From Arthrobacter sp. AK04 (GTDB lineage: Bacteria; Actinomycetota; Actinomycetes; Actinomycetales; Micrococcaceae), in the NCBI RefSeq assembly GCF_021129155.1, contig NZ_JAJOMC010000011.1, positions 1 to 64,000 of the forward strand: 64,000 bases of DNA, given 5' to 3'. Made by a program: the position numbers and the translations under genes. The notes under the pieces were generated by a model. It was not told where the DNA came from, made no database searches, and saw nothing but the letters and a program-made list of their open reading frames with translations. Positions within the stretch are counted from its first letter, which is position 1, and each line of letters starts with the position of its first letter. Shown one piece after another: positions 8,046-15,746 of this stretch.

Positions 8046-8762
8046 TTAGTTAGCGCCGCCGCCTGGCCTCTCAACTGCAGCCAGGATGGCCTGGGCGAGC
8101 TCCGCGGGCTTAGTGAACTGGGGCCAGTGCCCTGTGGGCAGGTCCACGTACTCCACGTCCCGCATCTTGGAAAGCTCCGCCACAAAAGGATGGCCGGCCT
8201 GGATCCACTCCTGCAGCAGCGAGGAAGGGAACTCGCATGCAATGACGGTGGCCGGCACATCGTAGCGCCGCTCGTCATGCAGGTGCTGCCGGCCGTAGGC
8301 AACGCCCTTTGGCTCCGGAATGGCCCGTGCCCGGAAAGCCTCGCGAAGGCCGTCGTCGAGGTCCACCAGGTCGGCGTCCTCGAACGCTTCCCAGGGCGGC
8401 AGTGGAACGTCGTCGCCGTCGGCGGGCAGCTCATCGTTGATGACGCCGCCCTCACCCAGCGGTCCGCTGTCCACATAGACCGCCCGCTCCACCCGGTCCG
8501 GGCGGGCGTCAAGGGCGCCATGGATGATGGCGCCGCCGCCGGAATGGCCCACCAGGACCACCTTGTTGTCCAGGGCGTCAATGGCGGCGACCACGGCGTC
8601 GATGTGGTCCCGCAGGCCGATGCCGGAGCGGTCAGCGTCAACGGATTGCATGCCCGGAAGCGTGAGCGGGTGTGGGCGGTGGCCCGCCGCCTCCAGGGCA
8701 GGTGTTACCTCCTCCCACGAGGAAGCATCCAACCAGAAACCGGGAACCAGGATGATGTCCAT
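8046..8762 (-). CDS. Alpha/beta hydrolase (EstC/MenH-like small esterase)
   Basis: The 238-residue protein is a compact alpha/beta hydrolase. The N-terminal strand IILVPGFWLDASSWEEV carries the oxyanion region, VGHSGGGAI holds the nucleophile Ser (about residue 77), and the catalytic His is in LPTGHWPQFTKP near the C-terminus. There is no signal peptide, so it is cytosolic. It resembles the actinobacterial hydrolases annotated as esterases or hydroxynitrile-lyase-like proteins; the substrate is unknown. It lies about 60 bases upstream of aguA on the same strand, but aguA has its own promoter in that gap. Confidence 0.8.
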   Translation of the reverse strand: MDIILVPGFWLDASSWEEVTPALEAAGHRPHPLTLPGMQSVDADRSGIGLRDHIDAVVAAIDALDNKVVLVGHSGGGAIIHGALDARPDRVERAVYVDSGPLGEGGVINDELPADGDDVPLPPWEAFEDADLVDLDDGLREAFRARAIPEPKGVAYGRQHLHDERRYDVPATVIACEFPSSLLQEWIQAGHPFVAELSKMRDVEYVDLPTGHWPQFTKPAELAQAILAAVERPGGGAN

Positions 8763-8914
8763 GATGGAACCCTACTCCCGGAGAAGGGGGCGGCGCCTGG
8801 TCCCGGTCTGGGTGCGGGGCAGGCGGAGCACCGGGACTTTCGCGGAGCCTTGGCGGGCAGTAAAGTCCCCGGAGTAGCCTGCGTTTCTCCGACGTGACCT
8901 GAGAGGGAGCCCTC

Positions 8915-8992
8915 ATGAAACGGCCAGAATGCTTTTGCGGACCCGCCGGCCCCGTGCCGGGCCCGGACAGGGCGGGAGGTGTGGCGGAATGA
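8915..8992 (+). CDS. Upstream ORF (25 aa) coupled to the NSS transporter
   Basis: An ATG at 8915 follows a strong Shine-Dalgarno sequence (GAGAGGGAG, 6 bases upstream). It opens a 25-codon frame beginning MKRPECFCGP and ending in a TGA that overlaps the transporter ATG as ATGA. The reading frame is Pro/Gly-rich with a Cys-Phe-Cys triplet. Position, ribosome site and exact overlap argue for a translated leader that couples to, or gates, transporter translation. No homologue is recognised, and the peptide itself may have no function. Confidence 0.45.
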   Translation: MKRPECFCGPAGPVPGPDRAGGVAE

Positions 8993-10563
8993 GCGGCGCA
9001 ACGTCGCCGGGCCAGGCGGCCCCGGCGAAGCGTGAGACCTTCTCCTCCCGCCGGCTCTTTATCCTCTCGGCCATCGGCTCGGCGGTGGGCCTGGGCAATA
9101 TCTGGCGCTTCCCCTACATTGCCTACGACAACGGCGGCGGCGCCTTCCTGATTCCTTATCTGGTGGCATTGCTGACGGCCGGTATTCCGCTGCTGTTCCT
9201 CGACTACGCGGTGGGCCATAAGTTCCGCGGGTCGGCGCCACTGGCCTACCGCCGGCTCCACCGGGCGGCCGAGCCGCTGGGATGGTGGCAGGTGCTGGTG
9301 TGCTTCGTCATTGCCGCCTATTACGCGGTGATCATCGCCTGGTCGCTGATGTACACCATCTTTTCCTTCACGGAGGCGTGGGGTGACGACGCCGAGGGCT
9401 ACTTCTTCGGCAACTTCCTGGCTGTCGCTGAGGCCCCGGGCATCGGCTTCACCTACGTGCCGTCCGTCTTCTTCCCGCTCCTGCTGGTCTGGGTCACGGT
9501 CATCATCATCATGGTGGCCGGAATCCGCAAGGGCATCTCCCGCGCCAACTCCATCCTCCTGCCCCTGCTGATGGTGATGTTCCTGCTCCTGGTGGTCCAG
9601 TCGCTCTTCCTGCCCGGCGCAGCGGAAGGCCTGAACGCCTTCTTCACGCCGGACTGGGCCGCGCTTGCGGACCCCTCAGTCTGGGCTGCGGCCTACGGAC
9701 ACATCTTCTTCTCGCTGTCCGTGGGCTACGGCATCATGGTCACGTATTCGTCCTACCTCAAGCGCCGGACGGACCTCACGGGTTCGGGCATGGTGGTTGC
9801 CTTTTCCAACTCAGGATTCGAGATCCTCGCCGGCATCGGTGTTTTCGCGGCTCTTGGATTTATGGCACAGGCGGCAGGTACCGGCGTGAATGACGTCGTG
9901 ACCCAGGGCATCGGACTTGCCTTCGTCGCATTTCCCACCATCGTGTCCCAGGCCCCCTTCGGCGGGCTGATGGGCGTGCTGTTCTTCGGATCGCTGGTAT
10001 TCGCCGGGATCACCTCCCTGATTTCCGTGCTGGAGGTGATCGTGGCCGCCGTCCAGGACAAGCTCGGCTGGGGCCGGGTCAAAGCGTCAGTGGTGGTCAG
10101 CGTGCTGGTGGCAGCCGTCTCCCTGGGATTGTTCCCCACCGCAACAGGCCTCTACCTGCTGGACACCTCGGATGCCTTCGTGAACAGTTTCGGGATCACC
10201 CTGGGCGCGCTGGTTACCGTGGTGGTGCTGGCGTGGTTCCTGCGCAAGCTGCCGCTGCTCTCGGCCCACCTGAACCGCGTCTCAACCATCAGGATGGGGC
10301 GGGCGTGGATAGTGCTGGTGGCCGGCGTGGTGCCCCTCGCCCTGATCTACATGGTGGCCAATGAATTCATCAGCAAGATCAGCACCACCTATGAGGGGTA
10401 CCCCGAGTGGTTCGTGGGCCTGTTTGGCTGGGGCATGGCCGGCGCGCTGGTGGTCCTGGCCCTCATACTGACGGCCATCCCCTGGAGCCGCAGTTCCAAA
10501 GCCCACCATGACCCCGAATACGACGACGTGGTCAAAGAGGATGCACAGGAGACGGCACCATGA
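8989..10563 (+). CDS. Sodium-dependent amino acid transporter, NSS family
   Basis: The protein has about 524 residues when started at the ATG preceded by GGGAGG (giving MSGATSPGQA). It has the NSS (SNF) fold with about 11-12 membrane helices. TM1 contains GSAVGLGNIWRFPY, the family signature with unwound sodium- and substrate-binding residues, followed by NGGGAFLIPY. The C-terminus is short and acidic. The gene overlaps a 45-residue MetS-type small subunit gene by 4 bases, as in the Corynebacterium MetPS methionine/alanine importer, so methionine and small aliphatic amino acids are plausible substrates. A coupled upstream ORF precedes it. Confidence 0.9.
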   Translation: MSGATSPGQAAPAKRETFSSRRLFILSAIGSAVGLGNIWRFPYIAYDNGGGAFLIPYLVALLTAGIPLLFLDYAVGHKFRGSAPLAYRRLHRAAEPLGWWQVLVCFVIAAYYAVIIAWSLMYTIFSFTEAWGDDAEGYFFGNFLAVAEAPGIGFTYVPSVFFPLLLVWVTVIIIMVAGIRKGISRANSILLPLLMVMFLLLVVQSLFLPGAAEGLNAFFTPDWAALADPSVWAAAYGHIFFSLSVGYGIMVTYSSYLKRRTDLTGSGMVVAFSNSGFEILAGIGVFAALGFMAQAAGTGVNDVVTQGIGLAFVAFPTIVSQAPFGGLMGVLFFGSLVFAGITSLISVLEVIVAAVQDKLGWGRVKASVVVSVLVAAVSLGLFPTATGLYLLDTSDAFVNSFGITLGALVTVVVLAWFLRKLPLLSAHLNRVSTIRMGRAWIVLVAGVVPLALIYMVANEFISKISTTYEGYPEWFVGLFGWGMAGALVVLALILTAIPWSRSSKAHHDPEYDDVVKEDAQETAP

Positions 10564-10697
10564 CACCTATCGCCATCACCATGATGATCATTGCGATCCT
10601 TACGGTCTGGGGCGGACTGGCGCTCGCGCTGGTCAACCTCAAGAGGCACCCGGAGGACGAGGGCGCCCTGCCCGAAGAGCACGCGCCCGAGCTCTGA
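10560..10697 (+). CDS. metS: MetS-type small subunit of NSS transporter
   Basis: The 45-residue protein consists of one membrane helix (MTPIAITMMIIAILTVWGG and on to about residue 26) followed by NLKRHPEDEGALPEEHAPEL, a charged acidic tail. Size, single helix and position directly after an NSS transporter match the MetS family, which is needed for activity of the Corynebacterium methionine/alanine importer. The ATG overlaps the transporter stop (ATGA), so 1:1 coupled synthesis is expected. Confidence 0.8.
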   Translation: MTPIAITMMIIAILTVWGGLALALVNLKRHPEDEGALPEEHAPEL

Positions 10698-10734
10698 CCC
10701 GACTGCGGTCAGTACGGCTGCGCCGCTGCCATAG

Positions 10735-12231
10735 TTACGGGGCGGATTGTCCGTTGCCACTGCTGCTGCGGCCGTTGGCGGCGGGCAGGACGACGACGTC
10801 GGTGGCTGCCTTGCCGTGAGCGTTGTGGAACACGGCGCGCACCAGTACTACGGGCTGCCCGGGCGTCGCGGAAGGCAGCTCAAGAGTTGAGGTGTACGTG
10901 CCCTCATCCGTCCGTTTCGTCACGGGCTGGCGGGCTGCCTTCTGCCAGGTTGCGCCGCCGTCGGACGAGGTTTCCCAGACGGCCACCGGGCCCGGGGTGC
11001 CCGTGGCCGCAGCGGCCACCACGGCTGTGCTGCCCGCTGCCCTGGCCTTTGGCTGCTTGGAAACCTGCGGCAGTTCCACTGTCTGGTCGAAGGCGGGCCA
11101 GCCGTCCACCCAGTCGATTTTCTGGATGCCAAGGGTGGGGAAGTAGGGGATGTCCTGGTTGGAGCCGTCGTAGTAGTGGAAGGCCAGGTAATCGCCAAAC
11201 ACGGACTGGCCGCCCGGACCGTTGACGGCACCGTGCGAATCCAGGACCACTGATCCGCCGCCGCCGAACATGTCGCGGCCGTCCTTGTCCAGGTAGGGGC
11301 CCTTGACGGAGGTAGAACGCCCCACCGCCACCTTGTAGGTGGAGTCGGCGCCGCGGCAGCAGGAGTCGAAGGAGACAAACAGGTAGTAGTAGCCGCCGTG
11401 CCTGGTGATGTACGGCGCCTCGATGGGGTTGCCTGGCATGAACCGGTCCGCGATGTTCACGGTTTTGGACTGCCAGTCAGCCACCGGCTTGCCGCTGGGC
11501 CATTCAATGGGCACCAGGAAGATGCCGTACCAGAACGATCCGATAGCCATGTACGGTGTGCCGTCGGCGTCCTCGATGATGCCGGCGTCGATCGCGTTGA
11601 ACGTCTTGCCGGGGTTGTCCGGATCCAGGCCGGTAGCCGGGGAGGAGACCACCAGGCCCTGGTCCACCCACTCGTAGTCCGGGTGGTCGGGATCCAGGGT
11701 GGTGTTGGTGGTCAGGGCAGTCAGGGACTTGTTGCCGCCAAAGCGCGACGCCGAGTAGTACAGGTAGTAGGTGCCGTTATGCTCCGTGATCTCCGGCGCC
11801 CACAGGTTGCCGGGGAGCTCGCCGTCGGAGAAGTGCTCATCGATCCAGGCGGGAATTTGGTCCCAGACGGTGCCGCTGTACTCCCAAGTGGTTCCCTGGT
11901 CATGGGAAGACCAGGCCTGGATGGTGCCGCCGCTTTCCCGGTTCACCTGGCCTGTGGAGTAGACGTACCAGGTCCCGTCGTCGTCGATGATGAGGGCTGG
12001 ATCGTGGATGGGGGAGGTCTGGCCAACCACGGTCTTTCCGCCCGGCAGGTCCGCCGGCCTGATGTCGTTCTTGGCGGCCTGCGCTGACACCGTCCCAAGT
12101 ACCTCCGGCGCCGGGGTGGTTGTGCGTATGTGGGGACTGGCCGCCGTCGGGAGCGCTGCCGGTGTGAGCGTGAGGGCCAGGGCTGCAGCCAATCCTGCAG
12201 CGCGGAGCGCCCATGGACGTGACTTCATCAT
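10735..12231 (-). CDS. Secreted GH43 endo-alpha-1,5-L-arabinanase with C-terminal Ig-like domain
   Basis: The protein has about 498 residues with a cleavable signal peptide (MMKSRPWALRAAGLAAALAL, cleavage after about residue 30). A five-bladed GH43 propeller spans about 70-390: catalytic base Asp in SPIHDPALI, the pKa-modulating Asp in FNAIDAG, acid Glu in NPIEAPYI, plus LWAPEITEHNGTYYLYYSAS. Residues about 400-480 form an Ig-like or beta-sandwich domain (VAVWETSSDGGATWQ), and the tail is Ser/Gly-rich. It should cut arabinan outside the cell, feeding the ABC importer encoded divergently. GTG at 12234 and two ATGs (12231, 12228) are all possible starts; ATG 12231 has the best spacing from GGAAGG. 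Confidence 0.88.
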   Translation of the reverse strand: MMKSRPWALRAAGLAAALALTLTPAALPTAASPHIRTTTPAPEVLGTVSAQAAKNDIRPADLPGGKTVVGQTSPIHDPALIIDDDGTWYVYSTGQVNRESGGTIQAWSSHDQGTTWEYSGTVWDQIPAWIDEHFSDGELPGNLWAPEITEHNGTYYLYYSASRFGGNKSLTALTTNTTLDPDHPDYEWVDQGLVVSSPATGLDPDNPGKTFNAIDAGIIEDADGTPYMAIGSFWYGIFLVPIEWPSGKPVADWQSKTVNIADRFMPGNPIEAPYITRHGGYYYLFVSFDSCCRGADSTYKVAVGRSTSVKGPYLDKDGRDMFGGGGSVVLDSHGAVNGPGGQSVFGDYLAFHYYDGSNQDIPYFPTLGIQKIDWVDGWPAFDQTVELPQVSKQPKARAAGSTAVVAAAATGTPGPVAVWETSSDGGATWQKAARQPVTKRTDEGTYTSTLELPSATPGQPVVLVRAVFHNAHGKAATDVVVLPAANGRSSSGNGQSAP

Positions 12232-12286
12232 CACGTGGTCCTTCCGGGATGTGGAGCGGTTTCAACCGCAGGGATACGTGCTTAAA

Positions 12287-12334
12287 TTGCAACGTTGTAA
12301 CGACGAATATGACACGAGACCTGAATCACGTCAA
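12287..12334 (-). promoter_or_regulatory. Promoter and LacI operator of the secreted arabinanase
   Basis: On the minus strand a -35 TTGACG (12334-12329), a 17-base spacer and a -10 CATATT (12311-12306) lead into the operator TTACAACGTTGCAA (12300-12287), which covers the expected start of transcription. The site is the exact inverse of the one at 12408-12421 in front of the divergent importer operon. A LacI-family repressor bound here would block initiation. Confidence 0.7.
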
Positions 12335-12374
12335 GGAGGGTCTGTGACGGCAAAAAACTAATTGCGGGGTGCCC

Positions 12375-12421
12375 TTGACGATCCTTCGCCTCTTGTGTGA
12401 TGGTTTCTTACAACGTTGCAA
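12375..12421 (+). promoter_or_regulatory. Promoter region and LacI operator of the arabinan importer operon
   Basis: A TTGACG -35-like box at 12375-12380 is followed, after a weak -10 region near 12398-12403, by TTACAACGTTGCAA at 12408-12421. The 14-mer is the reverse complement of the site at 12287-12300, and its core TACAACGTT recurs before abfA-type and LacI genes at 17788 and 29630. The placement just downstream of the promoter suggests repression released by an arabino-oligosaccharide. Confidence 0.65.
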
Positions 12422-12524
12422 AGCAGCAGCAACTCCGATGCCGGCCCGCTACCGCGGGCCGCGGAGCCCGGTACCGCCCAGCCCATAAACTTGTTTGCTC
12501 CACCCAACCCGGAAGGACTGCGTG

Positions 12525-13859
12525 ATGATGAAGTCACGTTCCATGGCCGCGACCCTGGCGCTTTTTACCGCCGCCGGCCTTATGCTCGGCGGTTGCTCCG
12601 CCCCCTCTGGCGGGGACGCCGGCGGCGAAAAGAAGCTCACCTTTATGTTCCGCGGGGGTGAAGATGAGAAGAAGGCCTATGAGAAGGCCGTTGAACAGTT
12701 CGAGGCCGCTAACGGTGTTGACGTTGACATCATCGTTACAACGGCGGACCAGTACGCCACCAAGCTGAAAGCAGCCATTGCCGGCAAGCAGGTCCCTGAC
12801 GTTTTCTATATCGGACCCGGGGACGTGCAGGCGTACGTGCAGAACGGGATCGTCAAGGACATCACGGAATACGTGGAAGGCTCGGACACGATTGACCTGG
12901 ACAATATCTGGGAATACGGCGTGGACAGCTACCGGTACGACGGCAAACGCGTGGGTGAAGGTGCCATCTACGCCCTCCCCAAGGACGTCGGCCCGTTCTC
13001 CTTCGGCTACAACAAGACCATGCTGGAGAAAGCCGGGGTTCCGCTCCCGGATAAGGACAAGCCCTACACCTTTGACGAATTCGTGGCCGCTGCCAAGAAG
13101 GTCACTGCCGATACCAACGGCGACGGCACACTGGACCAGTGGGGAACAGGCCTGAATGTCCAGTGGAACCTGCAGCCGTTCGTCTGGTCCAACGGCGGAG
13201 ACTGGCTCAGCGAGGACCGTACCAAGGTCACTGTTGACACCCCCGAGTTCGCCGAATCGCTGCAGTGGTTCGCAGACCTGCAGAACGTCCACGGCGTAAC
13301 CCCCTCTGTTGCTGAGGCACAGACCCTGGACACGTACCAGCGCTGGATGAAGGGCGAAATCGGCTTCTTCCCCATTGCCCCCTGGGACCTCTCGACCTAC
13401 CAGAAGCTCGGCTTCGAGTGGGACGTCATCCCCTACCCGGCAGGCGACACCGGAGAGACAGCCAGCTGGATCGGAACGCTCGGCGTCGCGGTGTCCGAAA
13501 GCACCAAGTACCCCGAAGAAGCAGTAAAGCTGGTGGAATACCTCACCGCCAACAAGGAAGCGCAGCAAAGCCTGGTGGATGCGGGCATCCAGATCCCCAA
13601 CCTGAAGGACATGGCCGAGACCTGGGCAGCGGACACAAGCACCAAGCCGGCCAACAAGGAAGAGTTCCTGCAGATCGTCAAGGACTACGGCCGTGCCCTG
13701 CCCGGCGGCAACACCTTCAACGCCGAGTGGTATGACGAGCTCTTCACCAACATCCAGCCCGTGCTGGACGGCAAGCAGACCGCCGCCGACTACCTGAAGG
13801 AAGCCCAGCCCAGGATGCAGGAATTCCTGGACGCCGCCAACCAGCAGGCCGGCAACTAG
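12525..13859 (+). CDS. ABC transporter sugar-binding lipoprotein (arabino-oligosaccharide type)
   Basis: The protein has about 444 residues, started at the first ATG after GGAAGGA. The lipobox LGGC puts the lipidated Cys at about residue 24. It is a cluster D (MalE/AraN-like) extracellular solute-binding protein with KKLTFMFRGGEDEKKAYEKA at the start of lobe 1, the family motif WKGEIGFFPIAPWDL-like segment in the middle and aromatic residues suited to sugar stacking. It begins an operon with two permeases, a cytosolic GH43 and a DUF624 protein. Its location between arabinan-degrading enzymes implies arabino-oligosaccharide binding. The operator at 12408-12421 lies about 105 bases upstream. 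Confidence 0.88.
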   Translation: MMKSRSMAATLALFTAAGLMLGGCSAPSGGDAGGEKKLTFMFRGGEDEKKAYEKAVEQFEAANGVDVDIIVTTADQYATKLKAAIAGKQVPDVFYIGPGDVQAYVQNGIVKDITEYVEGSDTIDLDNIWEYGVDSYRYDGKRVGEGAIYALPKDVGPFSFGYNKTMLEKAGVPLPDKDKPYTFDEFVAAAKKVTADTNGDGTLDQWGTGLNVQWNLQPFVWSNGGDWLSEDRTKVTVDTPEFAESLQWFADLQNVHGVTPSVAEAQTLDTYQRWMKGEIGFFPIAPWDLSTYQKLGFEWDVIPYPAGDTGETASWIGTLGVAVSESTKYPEEAVKLVEYLTANKEAQQSLVDAGIQIPNLKDMAETWAADTSTKPANKEEFLQIVKDYGRALPGGNTFNAEWYDELFTNIQPVLDGKQTAADYLKEAQPRMQEFLDAANQQAGN

Positions 13860-13872
13860 GGGGATCACCGGT

Positions 13873-14781
13873 ATGACAACAACCATCACGCGCCCCCGCC
13901 GCTCGCGGCTCCACCGGAAGGAACGCCGGGCAGCCCTCGCTTTTGTTGCCATACCGGTGATCGGATTCCTCCTCTTTACGCTCTTCCCGCTCCTCTTCTC
14001 GGTGTACGCCTCGTTCACCAACTGGAACGGCATCTCCGCCCCGGTCTTCAAGGGGCTGGACAATTACACGAAGATGTTCGGTGACCGCTACTTCCTGCAG
14101 TCGCTCTGGAACACCCTGTACATGATGATCGGCATTCCCATCGGATTGGTCATCTCACTGGCCCTGGCGCTGGCAATGAACAGGAAGATGCGCGGCACCA
14201 CGTTCTTCCGCACCGTGTACTACCTGCCCGTGATCTCCTCCATTGCCGCGGTCGCCATCCTCTGGCAGTGGGCCTTCAACGGCGACTTCGGCCTCATCAA
14301 CCAGGGCCTTGCCCTGGTGGGGATCGACGGCCCCAACTGGCTGCAGGACACCGCCACCGTGAAGCCCGCCCTGATCATCATGGCTGTCTGGAAGGGCCTG
14401 GGATATTCCATGCTGCTGTACCTGGCAGCCCTCCAGTCGGTGCCCCGCTACCTTTACGAGGCGGCAGCGCTGGACGGTGCCACGGCCTGGCAGCAGTTCC
14501 GGCACATCACCATCCCCATGGTGCGGCCTGTCACCTTCTTCCTGATTGTGACCAGCATCATCGGCGGCTCCCAGATCTTTGTAGAAATCAACATCATGAC
14601 CCCCACCGGCGGCCCTGAGTTCCAGTCCGCCTCCATCGTTTGGTACATCTGGCAAAAGGCGTTCGACAACCTCCAGATGGGGTACGCGTCCGCCATGTCC
14701 GTGGTCCTGGGGCTGCTGGTCTTCGCCATCACCTTCATCCAGTTCCGGCTCAACCGCCGCAACCAGTTCTCGATCGATTGA
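13873..14781 (+). CDS. ABC sugar transporter permease (MalF/AraP type)
   Basis: The 302-residue protein has six predicted membrane helices and the inner-membrane permease EAA motif EAAALDGATAWQQFRHITIP in the last cytoplasmic loop, which docks to the ATPase. It sits 13 bases after the binding protein and 11 bases before the second permease, in the usual order. No ATPase gene is present in the operon, so a shared MsmX/MsiK-type ATPase encoded elsewhere is needed. Specificity for arabino-oligosaccharides is inferred from neighbours. Confidence 0.9.
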   Translation: MTTTITRPRRSRLHRKERRAALAFVAIPVIGFLLFTLFPLLFSVYASFTNWNGISAPVFKGLDNYTKMFGDRYFLQSLWNTLYMMIGIPIGLVISLALALAMNRKMRGTTFFRTVYYLPVISSIAAVAILWQWAFNGDFGLINQGLALVGIDGPNWLQDTATVKPALIIMAVWKGLGYSMLLYLAALQSVPRYLYEAAALDGATAWQQFRHITIPMVRPVTFFLIVTSIIGGSQIFVEINIMTPTGGPEFQSASIVWYIWQKAFDNLQMGYASAMSVVLGLLVFAITFIQFRLNRRNQFSID

Positions 14782-14792
14782 GGCAGGCAGCC

Positions 14793-15743
14793 ATGTCCGC
14801 ACAGAACGTCATCACCCCACCTCCGCTGGAGCCTGCGCAGGAAATCCCCGGCGTCGGGGGCGGAAAGCCTGCCGGTCCCGGGCGGGCGGGCAGGGGCTCG
14901 CGGTCCGCGAAGGAAACGCTCCGCCTGGGCAACATCCTCACCACCCTGGTCCTCAGTGTCGGCGCAATCGTGATGATCGCCCCGCTCGCCTGGACCTTTT
15001 CCACCTCGCTCAAGACGAAGGATGGCGTCTTCGAGCTTCCGCCGCAGTGGATCCCGGACCCCTTCGTGTGGGAGAACTATGCCCGCATCTGGACCGCCGG
15101 CCCGCTCCTGACCGGCATCCAGAACAGCCTGATCGTGGCCTGCTCGGTGACCATCGTAGGCTCGCTGACCTCCGCGCTCGCGGCGTTTGCCTTCGCCAAG
15201 ATGCGGATGCCCTTCAAGAACGTCCTGTTCCTGGGCCTCCTGTCCGGACTCATGATCCCGTTTCCCACCCTGATGATTCCGCAGTTCACCATCTTCGCGA
15301 GCATCGGCTGGGTGGATACGCTGCTGCCGCTGATCGTGCCGGGACTCTTCGGCAACATCATCATGATCTTCTTCCTGCGCCAGTTCCTGAACAGCATCCC
15401 GGACTCCATCGTGGAGGCAGCCCGGATTGACGGCGCCTCCTACCTGCAGATCTTCTGGACCCTGATTCTGCCCGCCATCCGCCCGGCACTCGCCGCCCAG
15501 TTCATCCTCTGGTTCATGGCCATGTGGAACGACTACCTGGCACCGATCATCTACCTGAACTCCCCGGGGACACAGACCCTGCAGCTGGTCATCGCCAATT
15601 TCAACGCCCAGTACGCCATCCAGACGGATTACCCGCTCATCATGGCCGCATCCTTCGTGGCGCTCCTTCCGGTGCTTATTGTCTTCGTGGTGTTCCAGCG
15701 CCAGATCATCGAGTCCATCGCGCTTTCCGGATCCAAGGGCTGA
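14793..15743 (+). CDS. ABC sugar transporter permease (MalG/AraQ type)
   Basis: The 316-residue protein starts at the ATG following the stop of the first permease by 11 bases. It has a Pro/Gly-rich cytosolic N-terminus of about 45 residues, then six membrane helices. The permease EAA loop is VEAARIDGASYLQIFWTLILP. It pairs with the upstream MalF-type permease to form the translocation channel. The C-terminus is short (ESIALSGSKG), typical for MalG-type subunits. Confidence 0.9.
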   Translation: MSAQNVITPPPLEPAQEIPGVGGGKPAGPGRAGRGSRSAKETLRLGNILTTLVLSVGAIVMIAPLAWTFSTSLKTKDGVFELPPQWIPDPFVWENYARIWTAGPLLTGIQNSLIVACSVTIVGSLTSALAAFAFAKMRMPFKNVLFLGLLSGLMIPFPTLMIPQFTIFASIGWVDTLLPLIVPGLFGNIIMIFFLRQFLNSIPDSIVEAARIDGASYLQIFWTLILPAIRPALAAQFILWFMAMWNDYLAPIIYLNSPGTQTLQLVIANFNAQYAIQTDYPLIMAASFVALLPVLIVFVVFQRQIIESIALSGSKG

Positions 15744-15746
15744 GCC

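Larger units (their letters stand above)
12211..12546. repeat. Near-identical inverted copies of a translation-start region
   Basis: The ribosome site and start region of the secreted arabinanase (12211-12248, minus strand) and of the divergent binding-protein gene (12508-12546, plus strand) are almost the same. Both contain CCCGGAAGGAC, two variable bases, CGTGATGATGAAGTCACGT and CCATGG, with only 2 substitutions and a 1-base indel over 38 bases. The indel shifts the frame, so the proteins share only MMKSR before diverging. In each copy the start codons lie in the loop of a small CGTGA/TCACG dyad. Confidence 0.8.

Noticed and set aside
12534..14063. 509-codon frame opposite the arabinan binding protein
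   Set aside because: It lacks motifs and conflicts with a lipoprotein gene that has a lipobox and ribosome site.
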